A DNA stretch of 64,000 nucleotides from CAJXQU01 sp965223825 (GTDB taxonomy: Bacteria > Pseudomonadota > Gammaproteobacteria > CAJXQU01), in NCBI GenBank assembly GCA_965223825.1, contig OZ245018.1, positions 62,001 through 126,000 of the forward strand. Direction: 5' to 3'. Under the pieces are notes generated by a model. The model worked only from the letters and a program-made list of their open reading frames with translations, had not been told where the DNA came from and made no database searches. This document shows, piece by piece, positions 27,161-36,601 of this stretch; positions within the stretch are counted from its first letter, which is position 1; each line of letters begins with the position of its first letter. The position numbers and the translations under genes were made by a program.

Positions 27161-30100
27161 TAGCTATTTAGCATTCCATTTATACGCGTCAGCTGTTCTT
27201 CAAGCCGTGTGATTGACGCCTGTACTTCATCCAGACGATCTTGAGCTTTTTGGACAACTGGGGCAGGAGCCCGTTCAACAAAATCAGGGTTGGACAACTT
27301 CTTTTCTGCAACCTCTTTTTCCTTATGTAGCTTCTCTAACTCTTTACTTAAACGATCTTTCTCCGCGACAGGATCGATAATATCTTCCAATGGAATTAAC
27401 AAGGTCATATTTCCCGCTAAAGCGGTGGCCGATTCAGGTGGGGTACCACTGCGAAGTACACCAACAGATTCAAGCTTGGCCATTGCGACGAGATAGCGAA
27501 CGTTGTTTTTCAACCACGTTTTTTCATTGTCATTGCCGCCTTCGACAACAACGCGTAGTTTTTTACCCGGAGAGATATCCATTTCAGCACGAACGCGTCG
27601 CACGCCCAGAACGAATTGCTTCAGCCAATTCACTTCTTCAATCACGGCATCATCGACGCGCTCAGCCGAATATTCAGGATACGCGTGCGTCATGATGTAC
27701 TCGCCATTATCCTCTTCTGTTTGATCTAGCTTACTGGCAACACGCTGCCACAACTCTTCTGTAATAAAGGGCATGAATGGATGGATCAGTCGCAACAAAC
27801 CTTCTAGCGTACTGACTAAGGTATGCCGCGTTGCTTGTTTTGCTTCTTCGCTGGCACGCGGGCTGTTTAAAGTTGCCTTTGATAATTCCAGATACCAGTC
27901 ACAGTATTCATCCCAGCTAAATTCATAAATTGCCTGCGCTGCCAGATCAAACCGGTACGCATTGATATACTCATTCACGAGCTTAGTAGTCTGTTCAAAA
28001 CGCGAAATAATCCAACGTTCAGCAACCCCCAGCTCACTGCTATCAATATTATGTAGATCATGATCTTCCGTTGTCATCATCACATAGCGGGTTGCGTTCC
28101 AGAGTTTGTTGCAAAAATTTCGGTAACCTTCCACGCGGCCCATATCAAATCGGATATCTCGACCTAACGTTGCTTGCGCGGCAAACGTAAAGCGTAATGC
28201 ATCAGTGCCATAACTCGGGATACCTTCTGCAAATTGTTTGCGCGTGGCTTTTTCGATTTTCGTAGCTTCTTTCGGCTGCATTAACCCGGTGGTGCGTTTG
28301 GTCACCAGCGATTCCAAGTCAATCCCGTCGATCAGATCAATTGGATCAATAATATTACCTTTGGATTTGGACATTTTCTGTCCGTCACCATCACGCACTA
28401 AACCATGAATGTATATTTCACGAAAAGGTACTTCGCCGGTAAATTTGAGTCCCATCATGATCATTCGGGCAACCCAAAAAAAGATAATGTCAAAACCCGT
28501 CACTAGAACACTGGTTGGATAAAACTGATCAAAATCCGGCGTTTTTTCCGGCCAGCCAAGCGTAGAAAATGGCCACAGGGCAGAGGAGAACCAGGTATCA
28601 AGCACATCTTCATCTTGCGTCAGAATGTAATCGATGCCGAGTTTATGTTTTTCACGAATCGCTTCTTCTGATCGCCCAACATAGACGCCACCGTGCTGGT
28701 CGTACCAGGCGGGAATTCGATGGCCCCACCAGAGCTGGCGTGAAATACACCAGTCTTCGATATTACGCATCCATTCGAAATAGGTTTTTGACCACGTTTC
28801 CGGGACAAAACTAATATCACCATTTTCAACCGCTTCAATTGCGGGTTTTGCGAGTGGTGCGATTTTTACATACCACTGATCCGTTAAGTATGGCTCAACC
28901 ACGGCGTTCGAACGATCACCGCGTGGTACCATCAGCTTGTGATCGTCAATTTTCTCGATCAGATCCTGCGCTTCCAAATCCGTAATGATTTGCTTGCGTG
29001 CTGCATAACGATCAAGCCCTCGATAGGCACGTGGACACTCGTCGTTCAAAGCCGCATCATCCGTGAAAATATTCATGACCGGCAGATCGTGACGTTGCCC
29101 CATTTGATAGTCGTTGAAGTCATGTGCTGGGGTGATTTTTACACAACCTGATCCAAATTCAGGATCAACATAATCATCGGCAATTACGGGGATCGTGCGC
29201 GTCGTCAATGGTAGTTTCAAGCGTTTGCCGATTAGCGATTGATAGCGCTCATCATCCGGATGAACCGCCACCGCCGCATCGCCCAACATCGTTTCAGGAC
29301 GGGTTGTCGCAACAATGACATGACCCTCTTGACCGACAATCGGGTAACGAATATGCCAGAGATGGCCGTTTTCTTCCTGCGAGATCACTTCTAGATCAGA
29401 GATCGCCGTGTGCAGCACGGGATCCCAATTCACTAAACGTTTGCCACGGTAGATCAGATCTTCTTCAAACAGTTGGATAAAAACATCTTGCACCGCGTCG
29501 GACAAACCATCATCCAGTGTAAATCGTTCGCGCGTCCAATCCATCGACGTGCCCATGCGACGCAATTGACGAGTAATATTGCCGCCGGATTCCCCTTTCC
29601 AACGCCAGATTTCATCGACAAATTTTTCTCGGCCTAACGCATGACGGTTCTGATCTTTCGCAGCCAGTTGTCGCTCGACGACCATTTGTGTCGCAATACC
29701 GGCGTGATCTGTGCCACACTGCCACAAAGTATTATCACCCTTCATCCGGTGGTAACGGATCAGAATATCCATGAGCGTATCTTGAAACGCGTGCCCCATA
29801 TGCAAGCTGCCAGTGACATTTGGTGGTGGCAACATAACGCAATAGGGTTTTGCATCTTTATTTACGTTAGGCTTGAATAATTCTTTTTCTTCCCACTGGT
29901 GATACCAGCGTTCTTCTATGGCATGTGGATCGTAAGTTTTTTCCATTGGTTCCGGATCAAATTTTTCAACGGCCGGGGCAGGCTGTGTTGGTGATGAAGG
30001 TAAAGTCGGCGTCGCCTTGGCCATTGTGGTGGCTGGAGGCAAAGATTCCTCTGATGTTTGTTGTGTTTTTTCGGGTGTTAACGTCGCGTTTTTTAAGCTG

Positions 30101-30621
30101 GAAAAACCCGCGGGATAAAACCCCATTTTCGCCGCAAGATCAACTTTTTCATGATCGTTATTTTGCACATTGGCATCTACTATTCTGGATGTGCCAGCAT
30201 TTTCTTGGCTTTGAGTAATATCGTTCAAAGCGAGCAAGGTCATTTCTAACTGCGAATTCACTTCACGCAAAATGGCATTTTGCACGTTGTTTGTCGCTTT
30301 ACGGATTTCTTTCTGGATCAGCTCCTCTAAATCGGAGGAGAGAATATCATTAATTGCTTGAACGGCTGGGTTTTGATCAACGCTGGGCGGCGGGACGGGG
30401 GGGTTATTCTGTTTTTTATCCAGATCAGCCGGCTCAACAACATCAATTAAAGTAGGTAACTCTTGCAACGCTTCTTGTGGCGTGCGGGTATCCTGATCAT
30501 CTGTATCCATCTTGTCGAGCAATTCGCGATTTTGCTCAAGCAGATTTTCCAGTGTTTTGATTGCCGTCACCAAAGTCGGTGAGCTTTCGTCCACGTTTTT
30601 AAGATCCTTGTCTTCAGCCAC
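27160..30621 (-). CDS. valS: Valyl-tRNA synthetase with a 225-residue N-terminal extension
   Basis: The catalytic body begins near residue 226 (M-E-K-T-Y-D-P, ATG at 29944-29946) and matches ordinary ValRS of about 930-950 residues. It has the class I HIGH motif (P-P-P-N-V-T-G-S-L-H-M-G-H, near 265-277), the editing domain, the K-M-S-K-S loop and a C-terminal coiled coil. The frame is open without a stop from a GTG at 30621, two bases after the holC stop. The extra 225 residues are acidic and rich in coiled-coil-like sequence (about 15-45 and 90-145). They contain an L-P-T-L-I-D-V-V-E motif and end in a Pro/Thr/Ala-rich linker (about 190-225). No good Shine-Dalgarno sequence precedes the internal ATG. 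The enzyme call is secure; whether the extension is fused in the cell is inferred. Confidence 0.95.
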   Translation of the reverse strand: MAEDKDLKNVDESSPTLVTAIKTLENLLEQNRELLDKMDTDDQDTRTPQEALQELPTLIDVVEPADLDKKQNNPPVPPPSVDQNPAVQAINDILSSDLEELIQKEIRKATNNVQNAILREVNSQLEMTLLALNDITQSQENAGTSRIVDANVQNNDHEKVDLAAKMGFYPAGFSSLKNATLTPEKTQQTSEESLPPATTMAKATPTLPSSPTQPAPAVEKFDPEPMEKTYDPHAIEERWYHQWEEKELFKPNVNKDAKPYCVMLPPPNVTGSLHMGHAFQDTLMDILIRYHRMKGDNTLWQCGTDHAGIATQMVVERQLAAKDQNRHALGREKFVDEIWRWKGESGGNITRQLRRMGTSMDWTRERFTLDDGLSDAVQDVFIQLFEEDLIYRGKRLVNWDPVLHTAISDLEVISQEENGHLWHIRYPIVGQEGHVIVATTRPETMLGDAAVAVHPDDERYQSLIGKRLKLPLTTRTIPVIADDYVDPEFGSGCVKITPAHDFNDYQMGQRHDLPVMNIFTDDAALNDECPRAYRGLDRYAARKQIITDLEAQDLIEKIDDHKLMVPRGDRSNAVVEPYLTDQWYVKIAPLAKPAIEAVENGDISFVPETWSKTYFEWMRNIEDWCISRQLWWGHRIPAWYDQHGGVYVGRSEEAIREKHKLGIDYILTQDEDVLDTWFSSALWPFSTLGWPEKTPDFDQFYPTSVLVTGFDIIFFWVARMIMMGLKFTGEVPFREIYIHGLVRDGDGQKMSKSKGNIIDPIDLIDGIDLESLVTKRTTGLMQPKEATKIEKATRKQFAEGIPSYGTDALRFTFAAQATLGRDIRFDMGRVEGYRNFCNKLWNATRYVMMTTEDHDLHNIDSSELGVAERWIISRFEQTTKLVNEYINAYRFDLAAQAIYEFSWDEYCDWYLELSKATLNSPRASEEAKQATRHTLVSTLEGLLRLIHPFMPFITEELWQRVASKLDQTEEDNGEYIMTHAYPEYSAERVDDAVIEEVNWLKQFVLGVRRVRAEMDISPGKKLRVVVEGGNDNEKTWLKNNVRYLVAMAKLESVGVLRSGTPPESATALAGNMTLLIPLEDIIDPVAEKDRLSKELEKLHKEKEVAEKKLSNPDFVERAPAPVVQKAQDRLDEVQASITRLEEQLTRINGMLNS

Positions 30622-30623
30622 GT

Positions 30624-31055
30624 TCAGGCGTCCAGTTGGTGTGTGTTTAGCGTGTAGCCCCGTTCTTGATAAAAACGATAGCGTTCGCGCGCGCGATCAC
30701 GTTGCTCGGGGACTTGGCTGACGATTTCGATAAGCCGATCAAAACGTCCGAAAAAGAAAGGCACCGTATTCGTCATATTGATCATAATATCATGGAGTTC
30801 CGAGGGCGGATCTTCATGGCCGATTAAAACCGGTGTTTTCATCGGATCGGTTTGCGCAAGCTGTCCGTGCGGCATAAAACTAATATCCTTATATGTCCAT
30901 AACCAGTCATCCAATTGCTGGCTATGTTCACTATTGCTTGAATGAATAAAGACCCGGTGCCCTCTATCCCACGCTTTGTTCGTCAATGAACATAAAACTT
31001 GATCCATGCTCCGACCGGTGCGCGCTGAGAGTATATAGAAGTCAACTCGGGTCAA
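30624..31055 (-). CDS. holC: DNA polymerase III chi subunit HolC
   Basis: A 143-residue clamp-loader accessory subunit that contacts single-strand-binding protein. It begins with the family pattern V-D-F-Y-I-L and carries W-x-x-x-D-I-S-F-M-P-H-G and R-A-R-E-R-Y-R-F-Y-Q-E-R-G-Y near the C-terminus. The position between pepA and valS is the standard gammaproteobacterial one. Confidence 0.92.
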   Translation of the reverse strand: MTRVDFYILSARTGRSMDQVLCSLTNKAWDRGHRVFIHSSNSEHSQQLDDWLWTYKDISFMPHGQLAQTDPMKTPVLIGHEDPPSELHDIMINMTNTVPFFFGRFDRLIEIVSQVPEQRDRARERYRFYQERGYTLNTHQLDA

Positions 31056-31065
31056 TGTCTACACC

Positions 31066-32550
31066 TCAAGCTTGATTCATTAAATACTGAATGAGCAAAG
31101 GGACGGGGCGACCTGTTGCACCTTTATCTTTGCCTGACACCCACGCCGTTCCAGCAATATCCAAATGTGCCCACGTCATGTTTTTCGTAAAGCGTGAAAG
31201 AAAACAAGCTGCGGTAATTGTACCCGCATCACGTCCACCTATGTTCGCAATATCCGCAAAATTGCTGTCGAGCAATTGCTGATATTCATCAAACAATGGC
31301 ATTTGCCACGCGCGATCTCCAGACTGTTGTCCGGCGGCGAGTAAGTCCGCTGCGAGCGCATCGTCATTACTTAATAATCCACACGCCACTTTACCCAATG
31401 CGACAATACACGCACCGGTTAACGTCGCCACGTCAATGATCGCTTTTGGTTTATAGCGTTCAGCATACGTCAGCGCATCACACAGAATAAGGCGGCCTTC
31501 CGCATCCGTGTTTAAAATTTCAATAGTCTGACCGGACATGCTCGTCACAATGTCACCCGGGTTCGTAGCGCGACCGTCTGGCATATTTTCGACTGTCGGT
31601 ACGATCACCACCAAGTTGATCGACAAGCCCATTTCCGCTACCGCACGCATGGTCCCCATGACGCTGGCTGCACCGCACATGTCGTATTTCATCTCGTCCA
31701 TGCCAGCACCGGGTTTGAGTGAAATGCCGCCTGTATCAAAGGTCACGCCTTTACCCACAAGTACGATTGGCTTTTCGGATGCTTTGCCACCCTTGTATTC
31801 CATAATCACTAACTTGGCTGGTTCTTCACTGCCTTGCGAAACCGACAGTAACGAACCCATCCCGAGCTTTTCCATTTGCGCTTCGGTCAACACTTTGGTT
31901 TTGACGCTAGTGAATTCTTTTGCGATAGCTTTGGCTTGATCGCCTAAGTAAGTCGGTGTGCATACATTACTTGGCAGGTTCGCCAGATCACGTGACAGTT
32001 GCATGCCGTTCACCACACCTTGGCCGTGTTTGGCTGCTTTCGAAGCTTGAGTGGTCTGAGCACGATCATCACAAGCGACAGTGTAACTTTTCAGTTTTCG
32101 TTGTGCAGGTTTGCCACTCTTGAGTGAATTGACTTGATAAAATATTTCGCCCGCGGCGCGGATTTCCGTTTGTACTCGCCAGCTTAAATCTTCTTCGCCC
32201 ACTGCGACTTCGGATAAGCAACTGATCGCATCCTTCGCAGGTGTACTAACCAAGCTTGAACACGCTGCACGGACAATTTTTACGAACTGCAATACATCGA
32301 CCTTATCGTCTTCGCCGCAACCAACCACGATCACGCGATCAGCTGAAATGCCAGGAATCGCATGTAAAACCAGTTTCTCGCCCACCTTCCCGGTCAGATC
32401 GCCGGATTTAATGATTGTTTCCAAGTAACCCTCTGATACGGTGTTTATTTTCTCTGCCGCGGGCGTAAAGCGGCCATTTGTATAGAGTCCGATTATTAGT
32501 GCACCGGTTTTTTGTGTGCTTGGATTAAGTGTTTTCGCTGTGAACTTCAT
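31066..32550 (-). CDS. pepA: Leucyl aminopeptidase PepA
   Basis: A 494-residue M17 metallopeptidase. The catalytic half carries K-G-V-T-F-D-T-G-G, the metal motif N-T-D-A-E-G-R-L and G-A-C-I-V-A-L-G. It removes N-terminal residues from peptides. In E. coli, PepA also binds DNA in Xer recombination and carAB control; whether that applies here is not visible. It is divergent from lptF across 97 bases. Confidence 0.97.
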   Translation of the reverse strand: MKFTAKTLNPSTQKTGALIIGLYTNGRFTPAAEKINTVSEGYLETIIKSGDLTGKVGEKLVLHAIPGISADRVIVVGCGEDDKVDVLQFVKIVRAACSSLVSTPAKDAISCLSEVAVGEEDLSWRVQTEIRAAGEIFYQVNSLKSGKPAQRKLKSYTVACDDRAQTTQASKAAKHGQGVVNGMQLSRDLANLPSNVCTPTYLGDQAKAIAKEFTSVKTKVLTEAQMEKLGMGSLLSVSQGSEEPAKLVIMEYKGGKASEKPIVLVGKGVTFDTGGISLKPGAGMDEMKYDMCGAASVMGTMRAVAEMGLSINLVVIVPTVENMPDGRATNPGDIVTSMSGQTIEILNTDAEGRLILCDALTYAERYKPKAIIDVATLTGACIVALGKVACGLLSNDDALAADLLAAGQQSGDRAWQMPLFDEYQQLLDSNFADIANIGGRDAGTITAACFLSRFTKNMTWAHLDIAGTAWVSGKDKGATGRPVPLLIQYLMNQA

Positions 32551-32647
32551 AAGGTTTCTCTTGGGGTGTCATTTACACGGCTGTGATTTTATTGGTTAAA
32601 TAGAGTGCTTGCCAGTCGGCGCCCACTATTTTACGCAAAGATTGACG

Positions 32648-33727
32648 TTGATTCTCAAACGCTACCTGTTCAAAGAAACATTGCAGAACTTCCTTGCAGT
32701 CTTTCTAATTCTGCTCCTGATCGTATTTAGCTTACGCTTTGTACGCTATCTGGGCGACGTCGCAGCCGGAAAAATGACCGCGGAGATCATCTATCAAATG
32801 TTGATTTTGCGCATGATCACTTCTCTTAATGTCATCTTGCCATTGTGTTTATATCTCTCGATCTTTTTATCACTTGGTCGCCTACAACGCGATAATGAAC
32901 TAATCGCGATGTCCAATGCGGGTCTCGGCGAAGGGTTTTATTTAAAAACATTCCTACTTTACAGCGGCGCTTTCGCTATTGTGTTGGCACTATTAACCAT
33001 GTTCGTCATGCCTTGGGCTGAAGCAAATGTTGATCTATTAAAACAGAAGGCCAATCGTGAAGCAGACATTACCGGTATCACATCGGGTAGCTTCAAGGAT
33101 TTTAACCGAGGTAATCGTGTTCTCTATGTTGAAGAGTTTTCCCGTAAAACCGGCGAAATGAAGAACGTCTTCTTGCAAGTGACAGAACAAGCATCATCCG
33201 GCGTGTTGACCTCAGATTCAGCAAAAATCCAAACCAACGACGCAACCGGAGAACGATCCGTTATTTTCGAAAATGGTCGGCGTTATGTCGGCAATCCCGG
33301 TAAGCTCGATTATTCCATCACAGAATACGAACGTTACGCAGTTAAGCTAGAGCAGGAAGGTTATCGCCGTGACACCAAATCGTTAGCGAAAGCGCCCAGC
33401 GTGGTTTTATTACAATCCAACGAACCCGCCTCGAGAGCGGAATTACTTTGGCGGCTATCGACCCCGATCGCGATTCTTCTCCTTACATCATTTGCTGTGA
33501 TCATTGTGCGCCGATCAGGTGATGTGCGTGGATCATTATTTCTTGTTGGCGCAATCTTGATCTATTTCGTTTATAACAATTTATTAAATATTTTTCATGA
33601 TCTGGTTCTACGTGAAAAACTGAATGGTTTTCCTGGATTACTCTGGCCACACTTAATGCTATTAAGCGTGATTATCGTCCTGTTTTTTTATCCACGTTTT
33701 CAACAACGTCGCAGGATGAAAACATGA
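32648..33727 (+). CDS. lptF: LPS export permease LptF
   Basis: An inner-membrane subunit of the LptB2FG transporter that extracts lipopolysaccharide. It has membrane helices near both ends, about six in all, flanking a periplasmic beta-jellyroll domain (about 130-250). No ATG is available. The TTG at 32648 gives M-I-L-K-R-Y-L-F-K-E-T-L, which aligns with known LptF starts (359 residues). TTG codons at 32642 and 32609 are alternatives, and no strong Shine-Dalgarno sequence decides between them. It overlaps lptG by 4 bases. Confidence 0.9.
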   Translation: MILKRYLFKETLQNFLAVFLILLLIVFSLRFVRYLGDVAAGKMTAEIIYQMLILRMITSLNVILPLCLYLSIFLSLGRLQRDNELIAMSNAGLGEGFYLKTFLLYSGAFAIVLALLTMFVMPWAEANVDLLKQKANREADITGITSGSFKDFNRGNRVLYVEEFSRKTGEMKNVFLQVTEQASSGVLTSDSAKIQTNDATGERSVIFENGRRYVGNPGKLDYSITEYERYAVKLEQEGYRRDTKSLAKAPSVVLLQSNEPASRAELLWRLSTPIAILLLTSFAVIIVRRSGDVRGSLFLVGAILIYFVYNNLLNIFHDLVLREKLNGFPGLLWPHLMLLSVIIVLFFYPRFQQRRRMKT

Positions 33728-34791
33728 AAATACTTCATCGCCATTTACGCAAAACTCTATTTTCACACGTCTTTAAAGTCTTACTGATACTGATCGGTCT
33801 ATTTAGCTTTTTTGAATTTATCGATGAACTCAGCGCCATCGGTGAAGGAGATTATACTTTGGGCAGTGTGATGTACTTTGTGCTTCTTCGTGTACCTTCA
33901 CTCGCATATGATTTACTCCCTCTTGCAGGCTTAATTGGTACTTTAACAGGCTTAGGTATGCTCGTTTCGCAAAATGAAATTACCGTTATGCGCAGTGCCG
34001 GGATTTCACTATCGAACATCATCCTTTCTGTGATGCGTACTGCGCTTTTTTTGATCATTATCGGCATGATATTGGGTGAATTCGTCGTACCGGTTTCTGA
34101 ACAACACGCACGCTATTTACGCTCAATTGCCATCACACAACAGATAACACTTAAAACAACTAACGGGTTGTGGGTTCGCGAAAATCAAAATTATCTTAAC
34201 GTTCGCCAGATTTTACCTGGCAATGTCATGCGTAATATTTATATTTATAGTTTTGACGAAAAGAATGAACTTAAGACCAGTAGCTATGCACAATCAGCGC
34301 ACTATGAAAATGGTAAATGGCAATTAGAAAATGTACGTCAAACCCAAATTTCAGAAGAAAAAATTACACAATCTCTCGAAAAAACCGCTGTCTGGGATGC
34401 GTTGTTGAAACCAGAGTTATTATCTTTGATCGCTGTTGCACCTGAGAATTTATCCATCTCCGATCTAACAAGTTATACACGTTACCTGAAAAAAAATAAC
34501 CGCAACAACCAACTTTATCGCCAAGCTTTTTGGAAAAAAATAATATACCCAATGACAACAGGTATTATGATTTTTTTAGCGTTACCAATTGTGTTAGGAA
34601 GCAGTCAGCAACATCACCTCGGACAACGTGTCTTTATTGGGATTGTGATCGGACTCGTTTTTCATATCGTCAACCAAGGCATGGGTAATTTAGGAATTGT
34701 CTACAAACTGCCTCCGATTGTTGCTGTTTCTACTCCCGGACTCATTACCTTATTGATCAGTCTTTATTTATTACGTTCTCGCGTGCACTGA
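33724..34791 (+). CDS. lptG: LPS export permease LptG
   Basis: A 355-residue partner of LptF with the same layout: two to three N-terminal membrane segments, a periplasmic jellyroll domain (about 130-255) and three C-terminal membrane segments. The ATG overlaps the lptF stop (ATGA), so the two subunits should be made in equal amounts. It converges with the RDD gene. Confidence 0.94.
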   Translation: MKILHRHLRKTLFSHVFKVLLILIGLFSFFEFIDELSAIGEGDYTLGSVMYFVLLRVPSLAYDLLPLAGLIGTLTGLGMLVSQNEITVMRSAGISLSNIILSVMRTALFLIIIGMILGEFVVPVSEQHARYLRSIAITQQITLKTTNGLWVRENQNYLNVRQILPGNVMRNIYIYSFDEKNELKTSSYAQSAHYENGKWQLENVRQTQISEEKITQSLEKTAVWDALLKPELLSLIAVAPENLSISDLTSYTRYLKKNNRNNQLYRQAFWKKIIYPMTTGIMIFLALPIVLGSSQQHHLGQRVFIGIVIGLVFHIVNQGMGNLGIVYKLPPIVAVSTPGLITLLISLYLLRSRVH

Positions 34792-34802
34792 CTTTCTTTT
34801 CT

Positions 34803-35264
34803 TTAGGCTACTTTTCTATTTCGTTTCGGCAGCTTAACCAATTTTGTACCACTCAAAATATCATGCCAGGTACGTTTTTCCTTATCGATTAATGACCAAA
34901 TAAAACCTAAACCTAAAACTGCCCAAGAAATTATCGCTACAAAAAAACGAATGAACGCTTGTTTTATTGTGATCTTACTGCCATCACGTTGAACGAGTTT
35001 AACTCGCCATGTTTGCATCGCTAATGTCTGGCCGGAACGACACCATGGGAAAATAAAATAGATCAATAAAATACTAAAACAATAAAGTTGAAACCGAACA
35101 TCTTCCGAAGAAACAGCTTCACCTTTCGTGACAAATAAAACCGGAATTGTTGCAAAGAGTAATACTGAAATAAGTAGTAGCGTTTCGTATAAAATAATAC
35201 CGAGCCGCCGAATTAATTTACACTTTTCTTCTGTAAAAGTTTTTTCTGTCATTTTCCGATACAA
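34803..35264 (-). CDS. RDD family membrane protein
   Basis: A 153-residue protein with an R-R-L-G at the start of the first membrane segment (about 20-45), a second segment (about 65-85), a W-R-V-K-L-V motif and a third segment (about 110-130) ending in D-x-x-x-R-T-W-H-D. These are the R-D-D family hallmarks. Its function is unknown; some members act as sodium/proton antiporters. It overlaps the 3' end of mnmE by 16 bases, so it is probably co-transcribed. Confidence 0.85.
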   Translation of the reverse strand: MYRKMTEKTFTEEKCKLIRRLGIILYETLLLISVLLFATIPVLFVTKGEAVSSEDVRFQLYCFSILLIYFIFPWCRSGQTLAMQTWRVKLVQRDGSKITIKQAFIRFFVAIISWAVLGLGFIWSLIDKEKRTWHDILSGTKLVKLPKRNRKVA

Positions 35265-36589
35265 AACCCACTAAATATTTCACCCAATAAATCTTCTGTT
35301 GTAAATTCACCGGTAATTTCACTTAAAGCTTGCTGTGCTTGTCTTAAATTCTCTGCGGCTAAATCAAATGTACCTGAGTCTAATAAATAGGGTAGGGCGT
35401 ATTCAATTTCTTGGCTTGTTATTTCTAATGATTTTAAATGTCTTTTTCTTGCTGAAAATAGCCCTTCTGTTTGTTCTTGTAATCCAGCAAGACGTAGTAA
35501 TTCCTTTTTAAGAATGTCTAATCCTTCGCCGGTCTTAACTGACAAATACAACGTGTTTTTTTCACCATCTAAAAAATATTTTTTTTCACTTGATTGGTCT
35601 ATTTTATTAACAACAAATAGACACGGCAGTGTCGTTTTTATTTCAGGAAAACGGCTCTTTTCATCACTAGCCGATCGCATACTTAAGATTATGTCTGCTT
35701 TATTTGCAGAGTCATGAGAGCGTCTTATCCCTTCAATTTCAACGTGATCTTCAGTTTCACGAATCCCAGCTGTATCAGTAATAATAAAGCGGACACCATT
35801 GAGCAAAAAATCTTCCGTTAATGTGTCACGTGTAGTACCCGGAATATCTGTAACAATTGCCCGATCTACTTTTAATAATGCATTTAATAAACTGGACTTA
35901 CCAACATTGGGCTCACCAACAATGCACAACCTGACCCCTTCAGTCAAAAGCGCACCTTGGTTTGCTTGCCGCGTAATTTCTTTTGTTAATGCTAATGATG
36001 ATTTAGCATCCTGAATTAGTGTTTGTGTATCGATTGAAATCTCTTCATCAGAAAAATCTAATAGCGCTTCGATATACGTTCTAAGGTGAACAATTTTTTC
36101 TTTTAACTGGTTAATGTGAGTGGAAAATTCACCCTGTAATGATCGCATGGCTGATCGCGCTGCAGTTTCACTGGCGCTGTTTATCAAATCAGCAATCGCT
36201 TCTGCTTGAACAAGATCAATTTTGCCATTTAAAAATGCCCGTTCAGAAAACTCGCCAGGTTTTGCTAGTCGCGCACCCTGATCAATAATTTCTGACAGTA
36301 ATGACTGCAGAACAACTGCACCGCCATGACCATGAATTTCCACGACGTCTTCGCCTGTGAATGATTGCGGTCCATGAAAATATAAGGCGAGACCTTGATC
36401 GAGAATTTGTTGTTTATGGTTAAAAAATGAAGTGAATTGAATTTCTTTATGCGTGATTTCTTTATGCGTTAACTCGAACAGAATTTTTCTAGCAGTAGGG
36501 CCAGAAATACGAATAACACCGATGCCGCCGTGGCCCGCAGGTGTGGCGACGGCGGCAATCGTATCAGTGTCATTCTTCACGTTACTCAC
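35249..36589 (-). CDS. mnmE: tRNA modification GTPase MnmE (TrmE)
   Basis: A 446-residue GTPase that, with MnmG, forms the xm5U34 modification of tRNA. An N-terminal tetrahydrofolate-binding domain (about 1-118) is followed by a helical domain interrupted by the G domain: G-E-P-N-V-G-K-S-S, D-T-A-G-I-R and N-K-I-D. The protein ends in F-C-I-G-K, the invariant C-x-G-K tail. The order yidC-mnmE next to the origin is typical. Confidence 0.97.
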   Translation of the reverse strand: MSNVKNDTDTIAAVATPAGHGGIGVIRISGPTARKILFELTHKEITHKEIQFTSFFNHKQQILDQGLALYFHGPQSFTGEDVVEIHGHGGAVVLQSLLSEIIDQGARLAKPGEFSERAFLNGKIDLVQAEAIADLINSASETAARSAMRSLQGEFSTHINQLKEKIVHLRTYIEALLDFSDEEISIDTQTLIQDAKSSLALTKEITRQANQGALLTEGVRLCIVGEPNVGKSSLLNALLKVDRAIVTDIPGTTRDTLTEDFLLNGVRFIITDTAGIRETEDHVEIEGIRRSHDSANKADIILSMRSASDEKSRFPEIKTTLPCLFVVNKIDQSSEKKYFLDGEKNTLYLSVKTGEGLDILKKELLRLAGLQEQTEGLFSARKRHLKSLEITSQEIEYALPYLLDSGTFDLAAENLRQAQQALSEITGEFTTEDLLGEIFSGFCIGK

Positions 36590-36601
36590 ATGTGTTTATC
36601 G

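Noticed and set aside
30001..30621. Treating the region upstream of the valS core as a separate gene
   Set aside because: There is no stop codon and no convincing ribosome-binding site before the internal ATG, so I kept one continuous gene and recorded the alternative in the findings.
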